From: Cinnamomum chago
Lineage: Eukaryota > Streptophyta > Magnoliopsida > Laurales > Lauraceae
DNA length: 64,000 nt
NCBI GenBank assembly: GCA_038049695.1
Contig: CP142457.1
Span: 62,802,501-62,866,500, forward strand
Reading direction: 5' to 3'
Shown: positions 37,815 to 49,542 of the stretch, piece after piece
Layout of the letters: every line of letters starts with the position of its first letter
Position numbering within the stretch: the stretch's first letter is position 1
Position numbers and translations under genes: made by a program
The notes under the pieces: model-generated
Database searches by the model: none
Told to the model about the DNA's origin: nothing
The model's input: the letters and a program-made list of their open reading frames with translations, nothing else

Positions 37815-38655
37815 TACAATAATAATAACTATGTAGCGGAAATAAAACTCAACAAGCAAACACCACAAAGACACCAAAATTAGCGTGGAAAATCCTAATC
37901 GGGTGAAAAACCACATATCCAAATTGAATCAATAATCAAGCACTATAAATTTCACAATTACAAGAAACTCAGATTTTCTCCCTATATATCTCTTATTTAA
38001 ATACTGAAGTTATCTTGTGTTGCTTAATGTTTCAACGACTTCACACCGTTTATTGCAACAAATTCAATCATGCGCTTCACTCATCAAATCTTCTATGCAA
38101 GAAGATGTTCTTCTACAAATGATGCAGAAGAGACCGACTCTAGAGAACTTGGAAACACAACTTCTTAATAAATCTCTAGAGAATGATTCTCTTAATTAAA
38201 TTTTTAACTTAAAACTTTGAGATGTGAGGTCTTTGTTTAAAATAGCCCTTGAGTCCTTTAAATTTGCCCAACTTGATTAGGATTAAAACAAGCAATTTGG
38301 TCACAATTAAAAAGAGGTTTCTAATTTTCTTGGACTCTGCCGCCTTGTCCGCTCGAGCGGACCTTCCATTTGCTCGAGCGGATGAGGTTCTGTCTTAGCG
38401 TGTCTGACTATTATGACTGCATTCGCTCGAGCGAAGCTATGGGCGCTCGATCAGACTCCATGCTGAATGATCCGGAAATTCAGCACTTTTTCTTCCAACT
38501 TTCTTCTTCTAATTCTTTCAAACTTTCTTCTTAGAGTCTTCCCAATCTTCTATTTCCAGAGTCCTTTTTTTAAAAATAAAATTTACAAATCAAAAGACCC
38601 AAAGTTTTGTCTAACCCATAAATTAGCCAATAAACAAAAACCTAACGATACAGCT
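37815..38655 (-). mobile_element. LTR-like repeat, copy 1
   Basis: Shares architecture with 39985-40805. On the minus strand both start near ATTTATGGGTTAGACAAAAC or its variant and have palindromes in the middle. Both end in a GTGGTTTTTC..CCACGCTAA segment typical of Copia-type LTR leaders, followed by TTATTTCC. Palindromes here: GTCCGCTCGAGCGGAC (38347-38362) and TTCGCTCGAGCGAA (38422-38435). Ends approximate. Confidence 0.5.
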
Positions 38656-38742
38656 CTGAAATGACCTCCGAACTAAATTGACAACTTTAGGTGGCACCAT
38701 TTTTGACCCATAATCGTTGTATCTTTGGAAATTGAGTAGCAG

Positions 38743-39111
38743 CTTGACACACATAGAGGGGTGCATATTCTCAGATGAAACAGTGAGGATCCATGTGCAC
38801 GGTAGGGAAGTGTCACTTCAATTGGCTGTAAGTGTAAATGGCAGGGAAGTTTACAGGGAAGCTGGAGCAGAGAAAAGTTTCAAAGCAGGAGACACATTGA
38901 AACACATTGAATGGAAGGTTTTTGCAATTAATGTTTTGTCTCCATGTTTGTTTATGCTACAATTTTAAGTCACCCTAATCATTTACTTTTCCTGCCACTG
39001 AAAATAGTGATATTAGCTCTTAACGATCTGACCTCTAGTGTGATCATTTAATTTAATGATTTGCAGTGGCTGGTCTCATCATATTATGATTCTGCATCCT
39101 GCAATTACTAA
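38743..39111 (+). pseudogene. unidentified two-exon gene end, possibly a fragment
   Basis: Not recognised as any family. A coding-looking exon runs from an acceptor-like TAGCAG (38737-38742) to a donor after GAATGGAAG at 38917. A 149-bp intron ends TTTGCAG at 39066, and an in-phase last exon (39067-39111) encodes WLVSSYYDSASCNY then TAA. The first exon reads HIEGCIFSDETVRIHVHGRE and later YREAGAEKSFKAGDTLKHIEWK, with balanced composition unlike the surrounding AT-rich DNA. An in-frame stop lies just upstream at 38711, so an earlier exon would be needed. None was found, and LTR-like copy 1 sits immediately upstream. It is either the last exons of a gene with a repeat-filled intron or a stranded relic. 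Confidence 0.35.
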
Positions 39112-39984
39112 TAGCAATGAGTTTCAACTTCTTTTAGCATTTGTAACACTGCATAGTCCATGAAAGAAATTCTATTTAAAAATCTATTTCGCAAATCGGT
39201 TACCACTTACCACACTAATTAATGACTTGCTTAAGGTTGTAAATGTAGAATGGTATGTAAGAACCTCTCTCTCTCTCTCTCTCTCTTTGGTTGATAGTTA
39301 GTCCACTGTGGTTGCTGTATTCTTTAATGAGTTCTTTCCCTTGGGTTAGTGCAGATGCATTTGTAAAATGATGGCAATTACTTAGATGGGCTTTTGATCG
39401 AGTTCATGTTGATGGAATAAGGATCAGATGATGACGACAAGGTTGATACTATGTCCGTTTATTCTGGCTGCTTCTGGGTGTGTCTACCTATCCAACTGGC
39501 GCCCACCCCTCCCCCCAAGCTGTTCCCCAGCCAAATATATATAGTTATATTATTTGGTCCGACTCTGGAGACTCCACATGTAAGCTCTCTATCATCAATG
39601 ATGCACGGAATCTATTGTGATCTCGAGCGGCTTCTTTCATGTGGTCAAATCTAGTTTGAAAAAATCTCATCAGGCCTAAATTCCCTAAACTCATTTGGGG
39701 GTTGCCTCACAGGAAAACCTCAACTGAGATCTGGGTGAAATCGATAGGGTCCAATCCACATGTTCTTCACATGCCCCTCATCCTCTTCTATGTGGATCTG
39801 GCTCTGCTTGGTGTTGGGAAATCTCTGATTCTTTCTCCTTATGCAATGTGAATCTGGACTGCTAAGTGCTAACTCTAAAGACCAAAGTGAACCCTCCAAG
39901 CTATATGGGCTGTGAGGTTTTTTTTAAGTGCTTTATTTTTCATATTGAAAGTTCTGGGGAATACCAAAATGGATTACTAGTTCT
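39112..39984. other. intergenic between LTR-like repeats
   Basis: Non-coding, with a CT run at about 39266-39287. If the preceding two-exon locus is real, its 3' untranslated region lies at the start of this stretch. Confidence 0.4.
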
Positions 39985-40805
39985 AATTTAACCAATCAAT
40001 GCAGAGGAAATAAATCAATCCGACAATATAGAATTAGTTATCTATCAAGCAATCACCACAAGAAGGCAGACAATATTTAGCGTGGAAACTCTATCCATGG
40101 AGAAAAACCACGAACCAGAAATCAAGAGTTCACGAACAGTTATAAGATGTACTTACAAGCTATTTTACCTCAGTCTGTACCTCGACCTAAGAACTGTAAT
40201 TGTTCTTGCAAAGAATCCACTGACACGACATCCACCATACTCCGTTCTCCTTACTTGATCTCCTCATACTTTGCCAATCAAGATGAACTATCCTCTACAA
40301 AAAAGGTAGAAGCAACAATGACCTTCTAAAGCAGCCATTTAGAACAATCTCTCAATGGCTCTAAAGAATAATTTCTCTCTAAGATATCTCTGACTCTGAT
40401 TAATGAGAGTAGTCACTTTAAAGTTGAGAGCAAGACCATATAAATAGCCCCAAATTCGTGCCTTAGACTTAGAGCACAAATAAGACTCAAATTGGGAAAC
40501 AGTGTCTCAAAAGAAAACAATTTCATATCAAAATAGGATACTTTCCCGAAATTCTGCGCACTTGTCCGATCAATCGGATGCAGTGTCCGATCGGACAGCC
40601 CAAAACTGGGGCATGAAAACAGTCCGATCGATCGGACTGAGGCTCCAATCGAATTTCGCTCAATCTTCTTTTTTTCTATTCTTCGCTCCAGATTTTCCGA
40701 CGACACAACCATAGTCCATTCTAAATAAAATAAAAAATACAACTCAATGGACCCAGAGTTTTGTCCAATCCACGAATTATCCAACACAAAAATACTAACA
40801 CATAT
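39985..40805 (-). mobile_element. LTR-like repeat, copy 2
   Basis: Paralogue of 37815-38655 in the same orientation. On the minus strand it starts near TGTTAGTATTTTTGTG and has a TATATGG-type TATA region around 40437-40443. It ends with a GTGGTTTTTCTCC..TTTCCACGC leader. Its palindromes are AGTCCGATCGATCGGACT (40621-40638) and GTCCGATCGGAC (40585-40596), at the place where copy 1 has CTCGAG-centred ones. Divergence between copies is high. Ends approximate. Confidence 0.5.
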
Positions 40806-42565
40806 GGTGCGTCAGAAGCAACCCAATTTTTAACAATGCAGCTGTTTCTCATCTCACCGTCAAAAGGCGTCTTTTTGAACATACTGCTGATTCAGCTTCC
40901 TGTCTCCCCAGCTATGTTCAAAAGCTGCCATATTTTCTCCAATTTTAATTTTGGGAGTTAATCTCTAACTCTTTCATATGTATTTTGTTTATATTTTTTA
41001 TATATTTTTCTTCCTTTTTTTGACTCACTTTGGAGCTTGTTCAGATGCTTCTCAGAAGCTTTTGGCCCCTTCATCCTTTGCATTCTTTTATCCTTTTAAT
41101 ACTCTCATTTGCCTTTAAGCAAAAATAAATAAATAAAATTAGAGCCCAGCTTGCTGGACATATTGGTTCGATATTTCAGTAATTGGCTGGCCAAAGCGTG
41201 ACATTTAAACGCATGAGCTTGACTTGGCCAGGGACGGGGCCTGCAATTGAACAGGCTTGGCCTGTACAAGTTTCAACTGGCCCGGCCCTGCCCTGCCCGA
41301 ACCATGTGCCTCTCTGCCCTTCTATTTCATAATTACATGATCCAATGCCTACATTACTATGTTTTCTATCAAGGTGGACTCTAGTATTTCCGTATCTCAA
41401 TACTCGTAAAGTTTTTTTTTTTTTTTTTTTTAAAGTATTGGAAAATGACAGGTATATTCAAATTTAAGATTTTTCTTTGGATATTATAATAAATATTACC
41501 AAAAAAAAAAAAAAAAACCCTTAGTTTTTAAATGATTAGTGATAAATCATTAACTTCAAAATAGTACCAGTAACAGGTACAAAATTAACAATTATCTCTA
41601 GCTTTATTACATGTTTTAACATCTATAATATCTTCCATGCATTCTAATATCATAATAAGTTTTCTTTTACATGTTTTAACATCTATAATATCTTCCATGC
41701 ATTTCAGCTTGGCTCTAATATCATAATAAGTTTTGTAAGCTAACCGTTTCTACAAAAAACCTCGAGGTATTAGTAGAGACAACGCTTTTCCATAATCAGC
41801 TGCTCAACTTTTTTTGCATGGCATAGCCAGTGTTGCATATTATTTGAACGGTCTTAAATCAGCACATCGCCCATGTAAAATACGAATCTTGTAAGAATCT
41901 CATCATGTCACTATCTTCTTGTAAGGATGTAGGAAGGTCTTGTAGGGAACCTTCCCCTTCACCATACAAGTCAACATCAAATTCTCCCAAGCATGTTGAC
42001 ACCCAGAATTTCCATCACAGATTCCACATCACATCGACATATGCTATGTGAATTGCGATCGCTACAAGATGGTTCTGTGGTTGCCATCCTACCCAGAAGA
42101 CTTTCATTGGCGTGCAACCTCACTCTTCTTTGACATTTTCACAGAACAGGAGGTAACCACAAGTGTGTAGCTTGAATCATGGGAATCTACAGTCCTTTAT
42201 TTTTAACAACCAATTAGAGGTATTCAGGGTTGCTAGTAATTGAGTTCCACAAGGAATCAGGTCACACCATTCAACAGCCTATGAACCTGGACAATTTTCC
42301 AGTTTCCAGAACAATATTTCCACCTATTAAACCGTATAGATAGTACACATGTACAATATATATTTCTCTGTTACATATACATTGCCTGCATGCTGAGGTT
42401 TTTGTTTATACATAGGAAATGTCTCTAAGCAATCTTCCAGTCCAAAGGAGCACTGTACATTCACCATGACCCCCAAAGTTTTTGCCCGTTTACCATGTTA
42501 GTAGTACTAGTATATGCATGTGTGCTTTCTCATTCCATTCTAATCATTGTGGCGAGACACTAGGT
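40806..42565. other. intergenic with a 60-bp duplication
   Basis: Downstream flank of the CPBP-family gene. Holds poly-T (about 41412-41431), poly-A (about 41500-41517), a GGCC-rich phrase at about 41230-41300, and the duplication listed next. No gene seen. Confidence 0.5.
41607..41733. repeat. 60-bp tandem duplication with a 12-bp indel
   Basis: TTACATGTTTTAACATCTAT begins at 41607 and again at 41667. The second copy carries about 12 extra bases (ttcagcttggct) before the shared TCTAATATCATAATAAG. Confidence 0.9.
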
Positions 42566-43829
42566 TTACAACTTAGATGAAGTTCTGCTTTCCACTCTCA
42601 CCTGCTGGATTCTCTGACGGAGCCTACGCCTATGGTGGTGAATTTTCCAAAGGCCATGTCCCAATACAACACCCGAGTATATGCCATGAGTGATCATAGG
42701 TGCAAGTACATTATCAGTCTGCAGAAAAAGTAACAGATGCAACTTGGTTTCAGTTTCAAAATATGTAAAGTGCTTTAATTTGGAAGACAAGATGATAAAG
42801 ACACTAGAGACGACTGGAATCCTTGAAAGGTCACTTAAATAGGAAGCTTTGAAGATCCTATGACGGGAATAGCTTAGATTACCTGAATCCACTCAAAGCC
42901 AAGGTAGAGAGCCAATAGTCCTTCTAAAAGGGGTGAATAGATCTTCTTCAGTTGCCGTTTTTCATACCATGCTGCCCAAGCACTCAAATAGATTAGTATA
43001 ATATAAGAAAAATCAAGCAAGAAAGGAAGGAGTAGATGGGCATTCAGCTTTGGTCATCTTTGTAGAATTTAGAGAATATTTAATTTTGTGAAAGTTTATT
43101 GAAAATGAATAAATATCAATTGCAAAGAAATGAAAGAACAAGAACGAAACCAATTAGAGAGAACAAAATAATCTCATGCGTCTGACATAGGATGGTGCTA
43201 AGGACGGTTCATACCTAATTTATCCTGTGTGGGCTCATTTAACCCATTTAAATCACACATGGCCTGTGTATAGGGACTGTCCCAAAATTCAATGCAGACA
43301 GTTCCATAGATTTATATTTCACACGTGATTCCGATATTACTTCAATTGAAGTGAGATTTGGGCTCATCATATACAAGGCAGTCCTAGTTTACTCCTATTT
43401 ATGTGTAGAAAACTATGTGCTTAAGCTTCAGCAAAACCAATGCACAAGAGTCATGTTGCTCTCAAACAATATGTGCCTGTCTGTTTTCCAGTTTAAGCAA
43501 CATCAGTATGCAGGCTACATGAATTCAAGACTGAAAACAAGTTGAAGAGGTTTTCTAATTTAAGCAACATCAGGTCACAGTTCCACTTAAATTGGCCAAA
43601 CTAAACATGGTTTATGCTGAAAAGACAGATATAGAAAAGAGCACCACTCAAATCACATAGGCCCTTGAAGAAAGCTTACGCAACCCACTGTTATTTTTTG
43701 ATTGGGAGGAAAGTTTAATTTTGAAGAACATTGAGCTTTTCCCACCAGATTTCCACCCCATCTGTTCCTGGATCTTTAGAGGCCAGATAAGGAGCAGAAA
43801 GCGACGTAATTAGTCTTTTATCAACAAAA

Positions 43830-43869
<40 letters not shown>

Positions 43870-46800
43870 GACATGTAGGCAGTAACTAACCACACTAAAT
43901 CACCCATGATTTCGATGGTCAATCAGATTTTCAGATCCTAAAATTTGTACAGCATTGTTTCAAGTAAGAAATGCTCCTAAACTAGATTCTTCGAGGTAAA
44001 TAATGATAAGATAGTCAAATTCATCTACAAATATGAAGAGCATTCTTCAGATTCTGAAATTTGTACGGTGTGATTTCAAATGATGAAGGGAAGAAAGGAA
44101 AAGAAATGGAACAGACCTGCAAAAAGCTTTTTGAGATCTTCACGTCCCGAGCAAGACGGCAGGACTGGTGCAACCACATAAGTGGGGTCTGAAAGAGCAG
44201 GGAAAAGCAAGAACCAATTTAACAAAAATATACCATGCAACAAAAACTACTCAAGAGAGTGAACTGGAAGAACCAAATGCACCTTTTGGAGAGGCTGCCA
44301 CATAATATAGAGATCCTGTTAGAGCAGCTGTAATGACTGCTGCAAATGCTTGTGCAAATGGTACGAACAGAGGCAACATGCCAGTCTGCATCAATTAAGA
44401 CATTAATCTCTGTAATTGTATAAACATGCAACAATGATTATGATTTATAATGGTGAAACCAGAAAATAAATTGGATCCTTACCAGAGATGCAATTCCACG
44501 TGTGTCCTTCACAAATTCAGTGCCTCTCAAGAACATGTCCGTCAATCCCCCCTATCATGTATCAAGGGTTTAATACTTCAAATGAAAACTTGTCATACAA
44601 AATTTTGGAGAGAGAGAGCACCAGAAACACATTAATTTGTCATAGTCTTTTAACGACTACACATTTATTCCATTGTTTTCAATGAAAACTTCCAGTTCCA
44701 TAGTTATGAAGTGACTTCATCTTGTGCAGAAAAGGTAGCCCCAAGCATCCTGACTTATTTCTTGGAATATTAGTTTTAAATACCATTATGACCAAATAAT
44801 TTCCTGTGTAGTTTGTTATAATCTCCTGCATAGTGGGTTCTCTTCTTTTACCGGTCTTGTTTAGTTAAGCTGCAGCTGCATCCAATGAGCGACACAGCCC
44901 CACACCTGATTGGAAATGATGGGGCATACATGCATTCAGACCAGCACAGACACAAAATGAAACGGCAAGTCTCTCCTCCAACATGTGAGCCCCAATCCAT
45001 TACAGTTTTTTTTTTTAACAAACGAAAACCTTATTATCAGGTTCCTAATGGAAAACCCTTTCCCTAACCAAGAAATTTGAGGTTCACCACTCTGAAAGAT
45101 GTAGAGTTCCCAGTTAATTATTTCTACCAATGAGGGCATCTGTTTTTTCCAGCTAGAACAAAGATCATAACGGGTAAACCAAGTAATATAGTATACTTAT
45201 TTAAGATTTTCCTTTATGTTTACAAGGACTCACCTGTACTGCTACACGATAAAAGAGCTCCTCACCCACAGAGCTTGCAGTAACAATGAGGATAAACTGG
45301 GAAAAGCCAGACTATTAGATTTTGCCTAGTCGGCCAGCACAAGATACAAAGTTCATCAAGGATATGGCTGAATAGAAAGTAAATACCGAAACCTACCTGC
45401 CATGGAGACATTCCATAGAAGAAACTCCGTAGCTCCTCATCCTCCACATCTCTGATTGCTCGGGCATGAGGCGATACTTTCACAACTTCATCCTGTGAAG
45501 AAAATTATCTTATCAGGACAATTTCACAAACAGAAAACAGCAACTACTACAACACCACCACCAACAACAACAACAACAACAACAATAATAATAATAATAA
45601 AGAACATGAATGGATGAAAACTGACTCGGATTACAATATTAAGTCGCAGTTAAGTAGAACAGAGTTGAACACTCATTTTATAATAAAAAAATGAAAAAGA
45701 AGGTTGCAAATGATCATTATGACACCCATACGAATCTTGAAACAGGATTAATTAATACAATTAAACTTAGGAACTGAATAAACTCTCCAGATGTACTCTT
45801 AATGAATGAAGAGGTCTACATACATCTAATATAAAGAGAAGAGCCATGATTGGAGGAGCTGCATATCCAAGTCCCTCTAGAATGGCATTTAATGACAGAT
45901 GAAACCCTCCCATGCAATCAACACCAGTGATAGAGCATATGAAGTTTCCTGCTAAAGCCATGGCACCATATATCCCTGACCCACAAAAAATGAAATCAAT
46001 CAGATAATCATATAAAGTCCAATTCTTTATCCATAACAGATTCCACCCCATAATTCCAATTAACAAAAAGGAAGATGCACTTTCGCGAATCCCTTACAAA
46101 GTTGGAGGGGAAGGATTCTGCAATTTACAAATCTAAAGCAATTAGGACCTTCTCCAGATTCGCTGAACAGGCATGATTGTTTGCCCTTTCTACCATGGAT
46201 ATTTTGATCTGGTGTATATCCAAACACGCCCTTGTGTTTCCGACAGAAGCTGGAATGCAACTAATAATGATTTCCGCGGAAAAGGCGGTTGTAGCTTTTT
46301 TTTCGGAAAAAAGGCATAAAGATGAAAAGTAATCCTTTCAGAAACTAGATAAACTGTGATTTGGGGTTACATACAAATATGCACTTATGCCCTGTTTGGG
46401 TCTAGGAACTTTGTTTCCCTACCATCAACTTACCTGTAATTGGTCATGACAAAGAACACTAATTGGAAACTCAGCTTAACCAATTGCATAAACCCAGATT
46501 TGCACCTAAACTGACTTAAATGCCCTGGATTAACCAAGATCCAAACGGTAACATCATCATCATCATCAAAGCTTGTTGGGTATGCTACCTGAACTTTGTT
46601 TCTCCATTCTAATTTATCTTGAGCCAAAGCTTTGGATAGATTGCACTTTTTTGGATATATTCTTACTACTTCCATTCATTTGGATACATAAAGATGCTAA
46701 CTTTAAGCGAAAAAAGAAATGAATTGACTTCACTTGAACTTCGAAGAAAGTAGAAATCTATGAATTCTCACCAATTCCATAGCAGAGCCTCACAACAGCT

Positions 46801-47090
46801 CCCAATTTCTCCCAAACAGGGAATTCCGCATCCGTGAAGTTCCGATCGAAGGTGGAGACTTCCATGGCGGGGCCTGCGGCGAATCCTCGCCGCTCTCCGG
46901 TTCCTGACCCCTTCATCCCCTGGCGGCTCTGCTCCGCCGAAGCTCTGACAGAGAAAGAGAGATTCCATCCATACGAGAACTTGCCCTTTCTAGCGAAGAA
47001 ATCAGAATGCCTGAAATTGAAACTGCTAGCAGAAGAGAGGGAGATGAGAGCAGGTGGAATTCGTGGCCGAGAAAGCACGGGTAGATCCAT
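42566..47090 (-). CDS. SCO4: chloroplast CPBP/CAAX-type intramembrane protease-like protein (SCO4-like), 9 exons
   Basis: Exons on the minus strand: 47090-46772, 45975-45824, 45492-45397, 45296-45234, 44551-44483, 44385-44283, 44188-44117, 42971-42883, 42718-42566. All eight introns are GT-AG, phases agree, total 1116 nt, 371 aa. The N-terminus is Ser/Arg-rich and ends near SVRASAEQ, a likely chloroplast transit peptide. The remainder is hydrophobic with several membrane segments. The CPBP (ABI) glutamate motif EExxxR is E201-E202-LFY-R206, and a late His (H332 in MITHGIYS) fits a second motif. The usual FxxxH motif between them is not apparent. Family members process or anchor membrane proteins. 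The closest relative I recall is Arabidopsis SNOWY COTYLEDON 4 (At5g60750), a thylakoid-related factor for acclimation to high light. The ATG at 47090 is the first in frame. Intron 7 holds a CT microsatellite, intron 2 an ACA/ATA one. Orthology recalled from memory, not searched. Confidence 0.9.
43831..43866. repeat. (CT)n microsatellite in intron 7 of the CPBP-family gene
   Basis: Pure CT run inside the longest intron (42972-44116). It has no effect on coding and does not touch the splice sites. Confidence 0.95.
45550..45600. repeat. compound ACA/ATA trinucleotide repeat in intron 2
   Basis: Runs of CAA followed by TAA units in the second intron of the CPBP-family gene, between exons 2 and 3. 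Confidence 0.9.
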
Positions 47091-47107
47091 GAGATGATGG
47101 TCTTCTT

Positions 47108-47119
47108 TCAAGGCCGCAT
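47108..47119 (-). promoter_or_regulatory. three-codon upstream ORF in the CPBP-family leader
   Basis: ATG CGG CCT TGA lies 17 nt before the main ATG, inside the predicted leader. Such minimal uORFs can lower translation of the main frame. Whether it is used is unknown. Confidence 0.35.
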
Positions 47120-47240
47120 ATGGAAACCCTAGAAGAAGAGAAGATTAAGATGAAGTGGTCGTCTTCTACATCAATCATTTCTCAATGGTTTGTTTTTGAG
47201 GGGAGGAGATTTGAAGATTCTCTCTCTGGTCATGGCTTTG

Positions 47241-47247
47241 TTTTATA
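47241..47247 (-). promoter_or_regulatory. TATA box of the CPBP-family gene
   Basis: TATAAAA on the minus strand, about 150 bp upstream of the ATG at 47090. It predicts a start near 47215 and a leader of about 125 nt. Its downstream sequence is pyrimidine/purine-biased like many plant leaders. Confidence 0.5.
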
Positions 47248-49498
47248 GTTTTTTTTTATGCTGTAGTGTGTGTTTTAACCGTTAGACAACATTTGATATG
47301 TAGAGAAGACTAGTGCCAACGTCAACAATACACCGGATTTTTTACTATTTTTTTATTTTCTTTCACATAATAAATGCACTTTCCTAAAACCCTATTGTGG
47401 GGGCTCCGGTAGAGTTAATTTGAACCGTGCAGAATAAATGTCATCCCCTTTAATAATATATCGTCAAAATACAGTTTAAATGAATTAGATTCCACCATAT
47501 AATTAAATGTTTTTGACACTACATGCGTCCAACTATATTTTTGTTATAGTGCTCGCTTGGCCAGTGGAACTAACTCATTTTTACGGGTTGGAAATCATGT
47601 TTACATGAGAGTATTTCTAATGGAAATTCTCTTTATTGTGATTTCCTTCAAACAATGCATTGGTATCTCGGTTAAATTTTAAAAAGTAATGTGTAAATCA
47701 AGAGAATTAAAAACAAATATTGGCATTCCAAAGACTACTATTTTCATACAGAGTTCTTAAAAATCCAACGTTCCAAATGCGAGACGCCATTGAGCATTTT
47801 GGGATTTCAGTTGCAAAGTTGTACATGATATCTCCAAAAGAATCAATTAGTGATAGAGGGATCGTACGGTGTATGTTTAACCAGCAAAAGAAAAAAGTTC
47901 AATGTGTGGTGTGGTGTGGTGTGGGGCCCAGTGCAGCGACTTCGGATCATTTCAGAGCAGATTAGGGATGTACTTTCTCCGGTCCTCTGATTCGTGTTGA
48001 ACTGATTACGATATCCAGCCGACCAATGATAGCTTGCCATGCTGGCAAAGATAAAGTTCTCTTTGCTCACTGGAGAGAGAGAGAGAGATAATCCCTGGGC
48101 CCTACTGCAACTGACATCAGATTAAATTCAATTCGAGTCCGGATCCAATGTCTCAGCTGCTAGCCTGTTACACAGATCCATGTTACACATTTCACAAACT
48201 CTATCATGGCCCCCACATAGAGATAAATCGGATCCGTTTAAAATAAATTCCATCCATTTAACTCATATATCCTCTAATTTTAATTAAAATGAGTGGATTC
48301 TATAATTCGATTGAACACCATAATACAGATATAATTAACCCCACGTCACTTCAGCATCAATCACATTTTCAGTCATGGTACTCAATGGGGGTAGTGGATC
48401 CACAGCTTTTGCACGAAAAGTTAAAAGAGCACCTCAGTAGAGGTATATGAATCATCTTGAACGTCTGAATTATATTTGTTTGGTGCCACAATAGAATCCC
48501 AGGTATATGGCTCACGGCTCTCGTGTAATAGCTACAGATGAGGATCCAAGCTCAATTCAATTCAGGGAAAGGGATGTAAAGGGATCTAGATCCCGTATTT
48601 GGTCCAAACAGTGAAAATCCTTTTGGACCGCTTGGGAGTGCCACATGCCACATGGGTAGAGAAATTTTTTGAAGATATGTGATTTTTTTAAGTGATGGAA
48701 TGTGACATATCAACCCCATGTGGGACCCCCGCTTGGTCCAAACAAGGATCCGGTTCCAACATGAAGGGCCTGTTAGTCGGCAATACCTGTTTACACCGAG
48801 GAACAAACTAATCATGGGGAAGGAGAACTTTACAAGTAACAACCAGAAAGTAAAAGGTCAATAAACTTTGGTCCAAGATCAATGACCATCAGGCCCAATT
48901 TCTATTTTGGAGCTCGATGACATGGAGCACCACTTTCGTTAGAGTCCTTTGGAAAGATGATACGGCGAACACTTTGCTTTTCAAGCCCTTTTTATGTGTA
49001 GGCCTGACATTTGTCTGTCTTGGGATGAGAACATCAAAAGTTATAATAGGCATTGTTTAATTGGGTCAAAATCTTGGCTCAACAGACCCATTTTTATAGC
49101 CGTGAGCAATTGTAAAATTATCTTTCACACAAGTTTTCCAGTCCAACGGGTAAAAAAAATTGACCCATTTCAATCAACTCCACCAACACCAGTTTTTATG
49201 GTGGGCACTTAACTGGGCTCGGAGTACTCTAACCAGACTAAGCCCACCAGTCCTTTGAACTCCAGCCAGCTCGTTTATGTGAAAGGCCAGACACTGGGCC
49301 TGGAGACCTAAAATTGACACTAAAAGGAGTAAAATAAAATGTTGGGTCCAGAAAGCAAAGAAATTACTTTATCTAGTGCAAGGGCTGAAATGATACAACT
49401 ACACGCTTTAGTCTATTCTTAATTTACAACATTGGCGGATCCAGGATTTTTGTTTGAGTGGGTCGGATGAGTTGGATGATGACCATAATCTTACTTTC

Positions 49499-49500
<2 letters not shown>
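47248..49500. other. intergenic upstream of the CPBP-family gene
   Basis: No gene recognised. A (GTGTG)-rich patch at about 47905-47925 and a short GA run at 48072-48088 are present. At about 49434 the phrase TTGGCGGATCCAGGATTTTTG resembles the end of a hAT family also seen at 57955-58815. Confidence 0.45.

Positions 49501-49541
<41 letters not shown>
49501..49541. repeat. (TG)n microsatellite
   Basis: Forty-one bases of uninterrupted TG, 54 bp before the solo LTR. Confidence 0.97.

Positions 49542-49542
<1 letters not shown>

Noticed and set aside
46387-46548. Possible MITE in intron 1 of the CPBP-family gene (GTTTGGGTCTAGG / inverted GTTTGGATCTTGG)
   Set aside because: Termini are short and imperfect, and no target duplication was found.
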